Shown: positions 1-7,014, numbered from the stretch's first letter. The stretch is DNA of 7,780 nt from an uncultured Steroidobacteraceae bacterium (GCA_955652795.1 CATPBQ010000270.1:1-7780), one strand, 5' to 3'. Notes: generated from the sequence alone by a model not told the origin. Program-made: numbers and translations.

Positions 1-1123
1 TCATCACCGCCAGCACCGCCGCCACGACCACCAGCCGATCCCGCTGCCAGCGGAAATAGTCCCTGAACACGCTGATGCGCAGCGACTTGCTCACCGCGTG
101 GATGACGATCGCCGCCAGCACCGGCTCGGGAATGCGCTCGATCCACCTGAGGAACAGCAGCACCAGCACCAGCACGATGCCTGCCGCGAACAGACCGGCG
201 AAACGCGACTGCGCCCCGGCAGCGGCGTTTGCCGCGGTGCCGGAGTAGCCGGCACCGACCGGCGTGCCCTGGAACAGGCCGGACATAATGTTGGCGGCGC
301 CGAGCGCGAGCAGGTCGCGGTTCGGCTGCAGCTCCTCGTCGTGCTTGATTGCGAAGGTGCGGATCGAGCCGTAGGACTCGGCGTACAGGATGAACATCAG
401 TGCGAGCGCGAATTCGGTGAGCGGCAGCCAGCCTGTGCCGGACGGCAGCGCGAACGCCGGCATGCCAAGCGCGAGGTGAATCGGCCCGGTGAGCGCAACG
501 CCGTGCGCTGTGAGCCACGCTGATGCGAGGATGCTCGCGACGATCACCACCAGCGCGCCGGGCACGCGCGCCAGGCGCTCGAGGCCGAACAGGCCGGCGA
601 GCGCGACCAGGCCACAACCCAGGCTCGGCGCCTGCCACGCTGCGTAGCCGCGCACGATCTCGGCGAGCAGCGGGAAGAAATCGGCCGTTTGGGTGTGCAC
701 GTGCACCAGGTGCGGCCATTGCTTGACCGCAATCACCAGCGCGAGGCCAAAGGCGTAGCCGCGCAGTACCGGGCGCGCGATCAGGTTCGACATCGCGCCC
801 AGGCGCAAAAACCCTACCAGGGCGAAGGCGATGCCGGCGCCGACCACCAGGGTCGAAGCAAGCGCCACGCGTTGGGCGAGATCGCCGCCCCCGAGAGTGA
901 GGGTGGCGGAGGCCAGCACGGCGGCGGACGAGGAGGTCGCGGTGACGATGGCAACGCGGCTGCGGCCAATGAGGCCGTAGCACACGAGTCCGGCAAACAG
1001 GCCGATCACGCCCGCCTGGGGCGGCAGATTGGCAACCCCCGAGTAGGCCACCGCCTCAGGTAGCAGCAGACCCGCGATGGACAGCCCGGCGAGCAGGTCC
1101 GCGCTGGAGGCTCTTGTTGTCAT
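1..1123 (-). CDS. SulP-family inorganic anion transporter, C-terminus beyond window
   Basis: Inner-membrane anion transporter of the SulP/SLC26 family; the substrate (sulfate, bicarbonate or another anion) cannot be read from sequence. The frame is open from ATG 1123 to the left edge, 374 codons. Family signs: the first-helix motif with LLPEAVAY (res 20-27), the Pro-Pro of NLPPQAG (32-38), a Ser/Thr/Ala-rich segment near 59-74, NIMSGLFQGTPVGAGYSGTA (278-297) and IPEPVLAAIVIHAV (331-344). Many hydrophobic helices are evident. SulP proteins usually exceed 500 residues and end in a STAS domain, so that part would lie outside the window. The start is well bounded: an in-frame stop (TAA, 1138-1136) lies five codons upstream with no other start between, and DLLAGLS at residues 9-15 is the usual SulP N-terminus. 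No clear Shine-Dalgarno is visible. Position 23 is Glu where many members have Gln. It diverges from the hybrid kinase gene. Confidence 0.9.
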   Translation of the reverse strand, partial: MTTRASSADLLAGLSIAGLLLPEAVAYSGVANLPPQAGVIGLFAGLVCYGLIGRSRVAIVTATSSSAAVLASATLTLGGGDLAQRVALASTLVVGAGIAFALVGFLRLGAMSNLIARPVLRGYAFGLALVIAVKQWPHLVHVHTQTADFFPLLAEIVRGYAAWQAPSLGCGLVALAGLFGLERLARVPGALVVIVASILASAWLTAHGVALTGPIHLALGMPAFALPSGTGWLPLTEFALALMFILYAESYGSIRTFAIKHDEELQPNRDLLALGAANIMSGLFQGTPVGAGYSGTAANAAAGAQSRFAGLFAAGIVLVLVLLFLRWIERIPEPVLAAIVIHAVSKSLRISVFRDYFRWQRDRLVVVAAVLAVM

Positions 1124-1142
1124 TTGGCGGATATCTTAACTT
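1124..1142. promoter_or_regulatory. 19-bp divergent start region between SulP and hybrid kinase genes
   Basis: The ATG of the minus-strand transporter (1123) and the GTG of the plus-strand gene (1143) are 19 bp apart, or 25 bp if the plus gene starts at ATG 1149. In-frame stops for both frames fall inside the gap (minus 1138-1136, plus 1137-1139), so neither protein can begin further out. Weak -10-like hexamers occur on both strands (plus TATCTT 1132-1137; minus TAAGAT 1138-1133), but no convincing -35 or ribosome-binding site was found. A short TTGT-G-ACAA dyad covers 1141-1149. Each promoter must lie largely within the other gene, or the messages are leaderless. The promoter reading is weak. 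Confidence 0.35.
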
Positions 1143-2282
1143 GTGACAATGGACGGTCGCCCCTCCCTGGTGCGCGAGCTGGCGCATGAGCTGCGCGACG
1201 CGCTCAGTCCGATTCGCGCTGCGATCGACCTGTTACGGCTGCGCAATTTCGACGCCGAGGTCAGCAGCCGCGTGGCGGAGAAGGTCGACCGGGGGCTCGA
1301 CTGCGCACTCGCCGCGGTCGATGCCTTCGTTGCCGCCGATCATTGCGAGAACGGCACCCTGTCGGTCGCCGTGGCGCCCGCTTCCCTGCACCAGATCGTC
1401 GAAGCCGCGCGCACCGCGCTCGCGCCGCTGTTCGCGGGGCGCTCGCAGCGCTGTGAGTTCGCGCCTTCAACGCCCGGTGTCGAGGCGATGGCCGATGCCG
1501 CAAAATCCCTGCAGGTCATCCGCGCGATGCTGGAGCAGGCGAGCGCGGTGGCGCCGCCGCGCTCGGTGATCGAAGTGCGGGTGGCTGTGGGGGATTCGGG
1601 CCCTGAGATCCGCGTGCGTTTTTCCGTCGAAACGCCAGACTCAGTTGGCGAAGCTTGGTTCGAGAGCTATCGCGGGCGCGCCAGGGGGAGCCGGATGGCG
1701 CTGCGCACGGCGCGCCAGGTCATGTCGCTGCAAGGAGGAAGCCTGGATCTCAACCAGCACTCCCCTGGCGCAGGCGAGCTGGTGGCGGCTTTCGCGCCCG
1801 CCGGCGCTGCGGGCGTGTCCGAGCGTCCCGGTGGCGCGCGGCCCGCCCGGGCTAGCGAGGAGAGTCCGGCCGCGACGGCCCCCGGGCCATCGCCCACCCG
1901 CATTCTCATCGTCGAGGACAGCACCGAAGTACGGGTCATCTACCGCGAAGCGCTGGCGGCGCTCGGTTACACGGTGACGGAAGCCGGCAACGCGGAAGAA
2001 GCGCTGCGCACGACGCTCGACGCCGCGCCCGATGTGGCGTTGATCGACATTCATCTGCCCGGGATGAACGGCTATCGGCTCGCCCAGGCGCTGAAGGCGC
2101 AGGCGCGCTCCGGCATGCGGCTGGTGATGTTGAGCGGTATGACGCTCGATGACACCACCCTGCGCCTGTCGCGTAACGCCGGCTTCGACGATTGCATCGA
2201 CAAGGCGGCAGGTCCGAAAGCCCTGCACGCACTGCTGCAGGCGCCACGCGCCGCGCACGCCCCTGCGGCTATTCGACCGTGA
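1143..2282 (+). CDS. Soluble hybrid histidine-kinase-like protein with degenerate ATPase domain and C-terminal receiver
   Basis: A 379-residue two-component protein with no membrane segment or sensor domain. Residues 9-65 resemble a HisKA dimerisation/phosphoacceptor helix pair: the H-box is AHELRDALSPIR with His15. Residues about 80-220 look like a HATPase_c remnant. The N-box position reads AMLEQA (128-133, Gln132 where Asn binds Mg-ATP), no DxGxG box is seen, and the G2-box position reads GSRMALRTAR (182-191) instead of GTGLGLA. A Pro/Ala/Gly-rich linker (about 220-252) leads to a receiver domain (253-370) with acidic pocket Glu258/Asp259, phospho-acceptor Asp302 in LIDIHLPGMNG, Ser331 and Lys354, all in expected places. 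I infer a pseudokinase or phosphotransfer/adaptor with a working receiver; partners are unknown. The start is GTG 1143 or ATG 1149; an in-frame stop at 1137-1139 excludes earlier ones. The stop overlaps the convergent glmS stop by 14 bp. Confidence 0.85.
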   Translation: MTMDGRPSLVRELAHELRDALSPIRAAIDLLRLRNFDAEVSSRVAEKVDRGLDCALAAVDAFVAADHCENGTLSVAVAPASLHQIVEAARTALAPLFAGRSQRCEFAPSTPGVEAMADAAKSLQVIRAMLEQASAVAPPRSVIEVRVAVGDSGPEIRVRFSVETPDSVGEAWFESYRGRARGSRMALRTARQVMSLQGGSLDLNQHSPGAGELVAAFAPAGAAGVSERPGGARPARASEESPAATAPGPSPTRILIVEDSTEVRVIYREALAALGYTVTEAGNAEEALRTTLDAAPDVALIDIHLPGMNGYRLAQALKAQARSGMRLVMLSGMTLDDTTLRLSRNAGFDDCIDKAAGPKALHALLQAPRAAHAPAAIRP

Positions 2283-4104
2283 CGCTTTTCGCGAGATTGC
2301 GCGGCTGATCGACGTCGGTGCCCCTGAGGATCGCCGCGTGGTAGGCGAGCAGTTGCAGCGGGATGGTGTACACCACCGGAGCCTGCACGTAAGTGACGTG
2401 CCGCGGCATCTCGATGACGGTGACGCCGTCACTCGAGCGGATGCCCGACTCGGGATCGGCGAACACGATGAGCTCGCCGCCGCGCGCGCGCACTTCCATC
2501 AGATTTGATTTGAGCTTCTCCAGCAGGTCGTTGTTGGGCGCGACCGCCACCACCGGCATGTCGGCGTCCACCAGCGCCAGCGGCCCGTGCTTGAGCTCCC
2601 CTGCGGGATAGCCTTCCGCGTGAATGTAGGAAATCTCCTTGAGCTTCAGCGCGCCCTCCATGGCAATGGGGTACAGCGCTCCGCGCCCGAGGAACAGCGC
2701 GTGGTGCTTGTCGGCGAAGCGCTCCGCCAGGCGTTGAATGACCGCATCGAGCTCGAGTGTCTTCTCGACCAGCGCCGGCAGCTCGATCAGGCGCGTGACG
2801 AGGCCGCGCTCGCGCTCGGCGTCGGCCCCCTGGTGCCGGGCGAGCGCGATCACCAGCATGCCGAGCGCGGCGAGCTGGGTCGTGAACGCCTTGGTGGAGG
2901 CCACGCCGATCTCGGGTCCCGCGCGTGTCAGCAACACGAGCTCCGACTCGCGCACCAGTGAGCTCTCGGGAACGTTGCAGATGGCGAGCGAGGAGAGGTA
3001 GCCGGACTGGCGGGCGAGGCGCAGCGCGGCCAGCGTATCCGCGGTCTCGCCGGATTGCGAGATGGTGACGAACAGCGAATTCACCGGCACCAGGGGGTTG
3101 CGATAGCGGTACTCGCTGGCGATATCCACCGCGCAGGGAACCTTGCAGACCTGTTCGATGAAGTAGCGGGCGACCGCGGCGGCATGAAAGCTGGTACCGC
3201 AGGCCACGATGTGAACGTTCTGGGTACGCCTGAACACCTCGGTGGCGGCCGGGCCGAACGCCGCTTCCAGCAGGCGCCCGTTCGCGACCCGCTCCTGCAG
3301 GGTATTGGCGATCGCGCGCGGCTGCTCGTGGATCTCCTTCAGCATGAAGTGCCGGTACGGCCCGCGCTCGGCGGCATCCGCCGACAGCTCACTCTCGTGC
3401 ACCGGGCGTTCCACGGTGCTGCCGTTGCGATCGATGATGCGCACGGCCTGGCGCCGCACTTCGGCGACGTCGCCTTCCTCGAGGAAAATGAAGCGCCGCG
3501 TGACCGGCAGCAGCGCGGCCACGTCCGAGGCCACGAAATTCTCATCGACCCCCAGCCCGACCACGACCGGGCAACCCTCGCGCGCCAGAATCAGCCGTTC
3601 GGGTTCGTGCTCGCTGACCACCACCAGGGCGTAGGCGCCCTCGAGCTCCGCCACCGTGGCTCGCACCGCCTCGAACAGATCCTGCACGCTCTGCAGGTGG
3701 TAATGGATGCGGTGCGCGATGACCTCGGTGTCCGTTTCAGAGGAGAAGCGATAGCCGCGGCGCTGCAGATCGGCGCGCAGCTCATCGTGGTTCTCGATGA
3801 TGCCGTTGTGCACGATGGCGAGTCCGTCGCGCGAGATATGCGGGTGGGCGTTGCGCTCGCTCGGTACCCCGTGCGTGGCCCAGCGCGTGTGGGCGATGCC
3901 GATCCTGCCGGCCGTGGGCGCCTGCGAGAGCGCCTCGTCGAGCATGTGCACTTTCCCGACGGTGCGCAGGCGCGTCAGGTGCTTCGAGCCGTTGAGCACG
4001 GCAAGACCCGCCGAATCGTAGCCACGGTACTCGAGCCGCCGCAGACCCTCCATCAGGATGGGGACGACATCGCGTTCGGCGATCGCTCCAACGATTCCGC
4101 ACAT
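2269..4104 (-). CDS. glmS: Glutamine--fructose-6-phosphate aminotransferase (isomerizing)
   Basis: Cytosolic enzyme converting fructose-6-phosphate and glutamine to glucosamine-6-phosphate and glutamate, the first committed step to UDP-GlcNAc. Length is 611 residues, close to E. coli GlmS (609). The N-terminal glutaminase domain (about 1-220) has Cys2, exposed as the nucleophile after Met removal, RWATHG (74-79), Asn100-Gly101 and Asp125. The first SIS domain (about 290-430) has ACGTS (301-305), SQSGETADT (349-357) and STKAFTTQ (403-410). The second (about 460-600) has EGALKLKE (483-490), HAEGYPAGELKHGP (495-508) and the C-terminal tail with Lys606. I place the start at ATG 4104 because Cys must follow Met; GAGG at 4113-4110 is a suitable ribosome site. 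The frame is open to 4224, but that upstream part has no family counterpart. It follows glmU after 142 bp, so it may have its own leader or promoter. Confidence 0.98.
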   Translation of the reverse strand: MCGIVGAIAERDVVPILMEGLRRLEYRGYDSAGLAVLNGSKHLTRLRTVGKVHMLDEALSQAPTAGRIGIAHTRWATHGVPSERNAHPHISRDGLAIVHNGIIENHDELRADLQRRGYRFSSETDTEVIAHRIHYHLQSVQDLFEAVRATVAELEGAYALVVVSEHEPERLILAREGCPVVVGLGVDENFVASDVAALLPVTRRFIFLEEGDVAEVRRQAVRIIDRNGSTVERPVHESELSADAAERGPYRHFMLKEIHEQPRAIANTLQERVANGRLLEAAFGPAATEVFRRTQNVHIVACGTSFHAAAVARYFIEQVCKVPCAVDIASEYRYRNPLVPVNSLFVTISQSGETADTLAALRLARQSGYLSSLAICNVPESSLVRESELVLLTRAGPEIGVASTKAFTTQLAALGMLVIALARHQGADAERERGLVTRLIELPALVEKTLELDAVIQRLAERFADKHHALFLGRGALYPIAMEGALKLKEISYIHAEGYPAGELKHGPLALVDADMPVVAVAPNNDLLEKLKSNLMEVRARGGELIVFADPESGIRSSDGVTVIEMPRHVTYVQAPVVYTIPLQLLAYHAAILRGTDVDQPRNLAKSVTVE

Positions 4105-4109
4105 GGTTG

Positions 4110-4113
4110 CCTC
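4110..4113 (-). promoter_or_regulatory. Ribosome-binding site of glmS
   Basis: GAGG lies 5 bases before ATG 4104, reading CGAGGCAACC then ATG. Its spacing supports translation beginning at MCGIVGA rather than at an upstream codon. Confidence 0.6.
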
Positions 4114-4158
4114 GGCCGGTAGGCTCGATTCGCCAGTTTGCCTGAAACGGGCGCAAAA

Positions 4159-4172
4159 CGCTGATTTCAGCG
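4159..4172. repeat. 14-bp inverted repeat CGCTGA-TT-TCAGCG
   Basis: Perfect 6-bp arms with a 2-bp centre, in the middle of the glmU-glmS gap. In RNA from the minus strand it gives a 5-bp stem with a 4-base AAAU loop followed by UUUUG. That is a weak terminator or attenuator shape. As DNA it could be an operator. No regulator family is recognised. Confidence 0.4.
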
Positions 4173-4246
4173 ACGCAAGCCGTGATCCAGGTCGCGCTGG
4201 GACAGGGGCAACCCTTACCTGCACGTGGCAAGGAGGTGGCCGCGCG

Positions 4247-5707
4247 TTACTTTTTGTTCTTCACCGGCCGGCGCCAGCCCTCGATGGTCGCTTGCCGCGC
4301 GCGGGCCACCGTGAGCTTCCCCGCCGGCACCGCGTGCGTCACGGTGGAGCCGGCGGCAATGGTGGCGCCCGCGCCCACCGTGATGGGCGCGACCAGCACG
4401 CTGTTGGAGCCGGTGTGCACGTCGTCTTCGATGACAGTGGTGTGCTTGTTGGCGCCGTCGTAGTTGGCCACGATGGTGCCGGCGCCGATGTTGACGCGCT
4501 CGCCGAGGCGCGCATCGCCAAGGTAAGCGAGGTGGTTGGCTTTCGAGCCCGCGCCCAGCTGCGAGTTCTTCACCTCGACGAAGTTGCCGATGTGCACGCC
4601 GCTCCCCAGCGTGGCAGCCGGACGGAAACGCGCGAACGGTCCGATGTTGCAGCCGGGACCGATGAGTGCGCCGTCGATCACGCAATGCGGGAACACCTCG
4701 GTGTCGGCGCCGATCTCGCTGTTGCGGATCACGCAGCCCGCACCCAGGCGCACCCGGTCACCGAGCACCACCCTGCCCTCGAGCACCACGTTGACGTCGA
4801 TGAATACGTCCGTGCCGTGGCTCACGAGGCCGCGCACGTCGAGGCGCGCGGGATCGGCGAGCGTGACGCCCTCGAGCAGCAGCTCGCGCGCGCACCGAGC
4901 GCGCCACACCGCTTCCAGCTCCGCGAGTTGCGCCTGGTCGTTCACCCCCAGCACTTCGCTGATCCGCGGCGCGATGAGTGGCTGGACCGCGATCTTCTCC
5001 TTCACCGCCATGGCGATGACGTCGGTGAGGTAGTACTCGCCCTGCGAGTTGTCCGGCTTCACTCGCGCGAGCCAGCCTCGCAGCCGCTGCGCCGGGCAGG
5101 CGAGGACCCCGGTGTTGCATTCGCGGATCGCGAGCTGCGCTTCCGTCGCGTCCTTCTGCTCGACGATCCGCTGCACCAGTCCGCGGGCGCTGCGCACGAT
5201 GCGGCCGTACCCGGCCGGATCGTCCGCCCTCATGGTGAGCAGACTTACCCGCCGCGGCCCCGCGAGCGCCAGCAGCTGCGCGAGCTGGGCACGACCGATG
5301 AGCGGCACGTCTCCATAGAGCACCAGCACCAGGTGTCCGTCCGGGATGTGTTGCATCGCCTGCAGCACGGCGTGCCCGGTGCCCAGGCGCTCGGCCTGCA
5401 GCGTCCACGAAACCGGCTCGTCCTTCAGTGCAGCGCGCACCCGTTCGCCCCCGTGTCCGTACACCACCTGGATGGCGCTGGGGCCGAGCGTGTGCGCCGT
5501 GTCAATCACGTGCTTGAGGAGCGGGCGGCCGGCGAGCGGCTGCAGCACTTTGGGACGCGCCGATTTCATGCGCTTGCCCTCGCCGGCCGCCAGGATCACG
5601 ACCGACAGCGGGGCCGCAGAGGCTGCGCGCGCGGCTGCGGTGCGGCGCGCATCGCGGCTGCCGCGCTTCGAGGGTCGGGTGCTGCGCATGGGCGGAATTG
5701 TACTCAC
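4247..5707 (-). CDS. glmU: Bifunctional N-acetylglucosamine-1-phosphate uridyltransferase / glucosamine-1-phosphate acetyltransferase
   Basis: Acetylates glucosamine-1-phosphate using acetyl-CoA, then transfers UMP from UTP to give UDP-GlcNAc, the precursor of peptidoglycan and LPS. The pyrophosphorylase domain has LAAGEGKRM (39-47), YGDVP (131-135), GYGRI (166-170), NTG (198-200) and GEYYLTD (223-229). The left-handed beta-helix acetyltransferase domain has hexapeptide repeats from about 285, RFRP (360-363), EVKN (378-381), NHLAYLGD with His392 (391-398) and NYDGANKH (415-422); the C-terminus EGWRRPVKNKK closely matches E. coli. The start is uncertain: GTG 5707 (486 residues) overlaps the upstream peptidase stop by 4 bp, whereas ATG 5689 gives 480. 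Either way a basic, low-complexity N-terminal tail of about 27-33 residues precedes the conserved SVVILAAG, longer than usual. No strong Shine-Dalgarno is seen at either start, which fits coupling to the upstream gene. Confidence 0.97.
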   Translation of the reverse strand: MSTIPPMRSTRPSKRGSRDARRTAAARAASAAPLSVVILAAGEGKRMKSARPKVLQPLAGRPLLKHVIDTAHTLGPSAIQVVYGHGGERVRAALKDEPVSWTLQAERLGTGHAVLQAMQHIPDGHLVLVLYGDVPLIGRAQLAQLLALAGPRRVSLLTMRADDPAGYGRIVRSARGLVQRIVEQKDATEAQLAIRECNTGVLACPAQRLRGWLARVKPDNSQGEYYLTDVIAMAVKEKIAVQPLIAPRISEVLGVNDQAQLAELEAVWRARCARELLLEGVTLADPARLDVRGLVSHGTDVFIDVNVVLEGRVVLGDRVRLGAGCVIRNSEIGADTEVFPHCVIDGALIGPGCNIGPFARFRPAATLGSGVHIGNFVEVKNSQLGAGSKANHLAYLGDARLGERVNIGAGTIVANYDGANKHTTVIEDDVHTGSNSVLVAPITVGAGATIAAGSTVTHAVPAGKLTVARARQATIEGWRRPVKNKK

Positions 5708-7014
5708 CGTTCTACGGTAAATGAGCGCTGATCGTGCTCGGGTCGTCCCACCGGCAACTCGGCGAGTTTCCTGCGCATAAGGGGCCCCACGTACAGCTGG
5801 GGGTTGGAATGCACCTGGTGCTCGGCGTCCTCGCGGCGCGCCACCAGAGCGGCAGCCTTGTGGAACGCGTCCTCCAAAGAACTGCTGCCCGGGAGCGAAT
5901 CCTTGAGGAAGGCCTCGCCGAACCAGGTGAGGTTACGGTCGTCCTCGCAGCCGAAGGAGGTGTGCGTGGCATCGGCTGCGGTAATGATCGCCGTGGTGTC
6001 GCTCTTGAGCTCGTCGAGAAAGACGCCCGCGTAGCAGGCCGACACCACCACAAGGCGCCAGCGGATCTCGGAATCATCGAGCGCCTGGCGCAGATCCGCG
6101 GGGGCCATCTGCGAGAGCGGCAGCGAGCCGTTCTCGACCTCCAGGCCGTCCTGCGAGCCGTGCGAGGTGAGAAACAGTACCAGCACATCATCATCCGGAT
6201 GCATGCGCGAGGCGAGCAACTTGAGCGTCTGGGCGAGTCCCGAGACGCTCGCCAGCGGATACGAGTCGCGGTCCCCTGCGTCGTTCACGAGCAGAACCGA
6301 GCGCTCCCCGGAGCCGAAGCGCTCGGCGAACACGTGGCTGGCAAACAGCGCCTCGCGCCTGAACACCGCCTGCTCGCCGTAGCCGGCGAAACCGACGAAG
6401 TAGACACCCGTCTTGCCGGGTGGCGCGCTGTGCACGCGCGCGACCGCGGCAGCGATCTGCGCCGGCTGATCGTAGAAGAGGGCTTCCACCTGGTCGGCGT
6501 CATCCGCGTCCTGGGCCTGCCCCGGCTCCTCGGCCACCCACAGACGCGTGTCGAAGTTCAGGAACCCCATCACCCAGGGCGAAGCGAGCACCAGCACGAG
6601 AGCGATGAGCACGGCGCGGGTGCGCACCGCGCCGTACGCCGCGCCCAACACGCGCACGCACAGGAACGCTATATAAATGAGTGCCACGATCAGCGCCGTG
6701 ACCGGCCGCGCCTGCACCAGCGTGCGGTCGCTCGCCAGCCAGAAGAGCGTGAGCACGAACGGTGAGACAGCGAGCGCCGGCACCAGCAGCGCGCGGGTAT
6801 CGGCCGCGCGGCTCTGGGCGCGCGCCACCACGGCGCAGGCGCCGAGCGCGAGCAGCAGATAGCAGGCCCAGCCAAACAGCCCGTCGAGGGCCAGCGGTGC
6901 ATGCGCCTCGGCGTGCAGGGCGTCGAGCCCGACCCAGACGGCGAGGTTCACGATCAGCAGTGCGAGCAGCTGGTCGAAGCTGACGACGAAGCGCGGCGGC
7001 CAGCGTCGCCGCAA
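5704..7014 (-). CDS. Membrane-anchored C13-family (legumain-like) cysteine peptidase
   Basis: A 436-residue protein if started at TTG 7014. Five hydrophobic segments (about 15-33, 43-65, 75-95, 103-124, 132-152) precede a soluble domain from about 200. Arginine-rich N-terminus and loops 2 and 4 suggest N-in topology, putting the C-terminal domain in the periplasm (inference). That domain matches peptidase family C13, clan CD: a hydrophobic strand ends in FLTSHGS with catalytic His285, a second ends in VVVSACYAG with catalytic Cys327, and a TSFGCEDDRNLTWFG segment (about 350-364) parallels the legumain region after the Cys. Substrate and role are unknown. It sits between atpC and glmU, and its TGA overlaps the possible glmU GTG start. 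The start is doubtful: the frame stays open upstream to the atpC stop without ATG, GTG or another TTG. The upstream translation, including RLLAGLARNLRGG, looks protein-like, so the true N-terminus may begin earlier at a non-standard codon. Confidence 0.85.
   Translation of the reverse strand: MRRRWPPRFVVSFDQLLALLIVNLAVWVGLDALHAEAHAPLALDGLFGWACYLLLALGACAVVARAQSRAADTRALLVPALAVSPFVLTLFWLASDRTLVQARPVTALIVALIYIAFLCVRVLGAAYGAVRTRAVLIALVLVLASPWVMGFLNFDTRLWVAEEPGQAQDADDADQVEALFYDQPAQIAAAVARVHSAPPGKTGVYFVGFAGYGEQAVFRREALFASHVFAERFGSGERSVLLVNDAGDRDSYPLASVSGLAQTLKLLASRMHPDDDVLVLFLTSHGSQDGLEVENGSLPLSQMAPADLRQALDDSEIRWRLVVVSACYAGVFLDELKSDTTAIITAADATHTSFGCEDDRNLTWFGEAFLKDSLPGSSSLEDAFHKAAALVARREDAEHQVHSNPQLYVGPLMRRKLAELPVGRPEHDQRSFTVER

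Larger units (their letters stand above)
4105..4246 (-). promoter_or_regulatory. glmU-glmS intergenic region, candidate structured glmS leader
   Basis: This 142-bp gap precedes glmS. Read on the minus strand, three things stand out. GCCT (4124-4121) can pair with AGGC (4112-4109), which covers most of the GAGG ribosome site. GGTTGCC (4213-4207) is perfectly complementary to GGCAACC (4111-4105), the bases directly before the ATG. A small dyad, CGCTG-AAAT-CAGCG (4172-4159), is followed by TTTT. In enteric bacteria glmS translation is controlled by an sRNA that opens an inhibitory leader fold; whether this leader works similarly is inference. Short complementary runs like these can arise by chance in GC-rich DNA. 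No convincing promoter or strong terminator was identified. Confidence 0.35.

Noticed and set aside
98..523. A 141-codon plus-strand open frame near the left edge
   Set aside because: It is opposite the SulP transporter, which has clear helices and family motifs and runs off the edge.
2222..2241. Inverted repeat CCTGCA...TGCAGG as a glmS terminator
   Set aside because: Only a 6-bp stem with an 8-base loop, inside the kinase coding sequence, and followed on the minus strand by GCTTTCGG rather than a T-tract.
1641..2432. A 263-codon minus-strand open frame opposite the receiver domain gene
   Set aside because: The plus-strand frame carries a complete set of receiver residues; the antisense frame does not resemble any family.
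3055..4122. A 355-codon plus-strand open frame opposite glmS
   Set aside because: glmS is unmistakable on the other strand; the antisense frame shows no protein-like pattern.
4105..4224. N-terminal extension of GlmS to an upstream start at 4224
   Set aside because: The glutaminase needs Cys directly after the initiator Met; ATG 4104 gives MCGIVGA with a good ribosome site.
4229..4236. Perfect AAGGAGGT Shine-Dalgarno-like sequence on the plus strand
   Set aside because: No ATG or GTG at suitable spacing downstream and no plus-strand gene there; it is the complement of sequence just after the glmU stop.
4105..4246. glmS ribozyme/riboswitch before glmS
   Set aside because: That element is found mainly in Gram-positive bacteria; the gap is short and I see none of its conserved core.
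4058..5731. A 557-codon open frame on the plus strand opposite glmU and the glmS start
   Set aside because: It lies antisense to a fully conserved GlmU. Its translation is rich in His, Arg and Ala with no recognisable motif, as expected of frames opposite high-GC genes.
5734..6765. A 343-codon plus-strand open frame opposite the C13 peptidase
   Set aside because: The minus-strand frame has membrane segments and catalytic motifs; the antisense translation has low-complexity charged composition and no domain.
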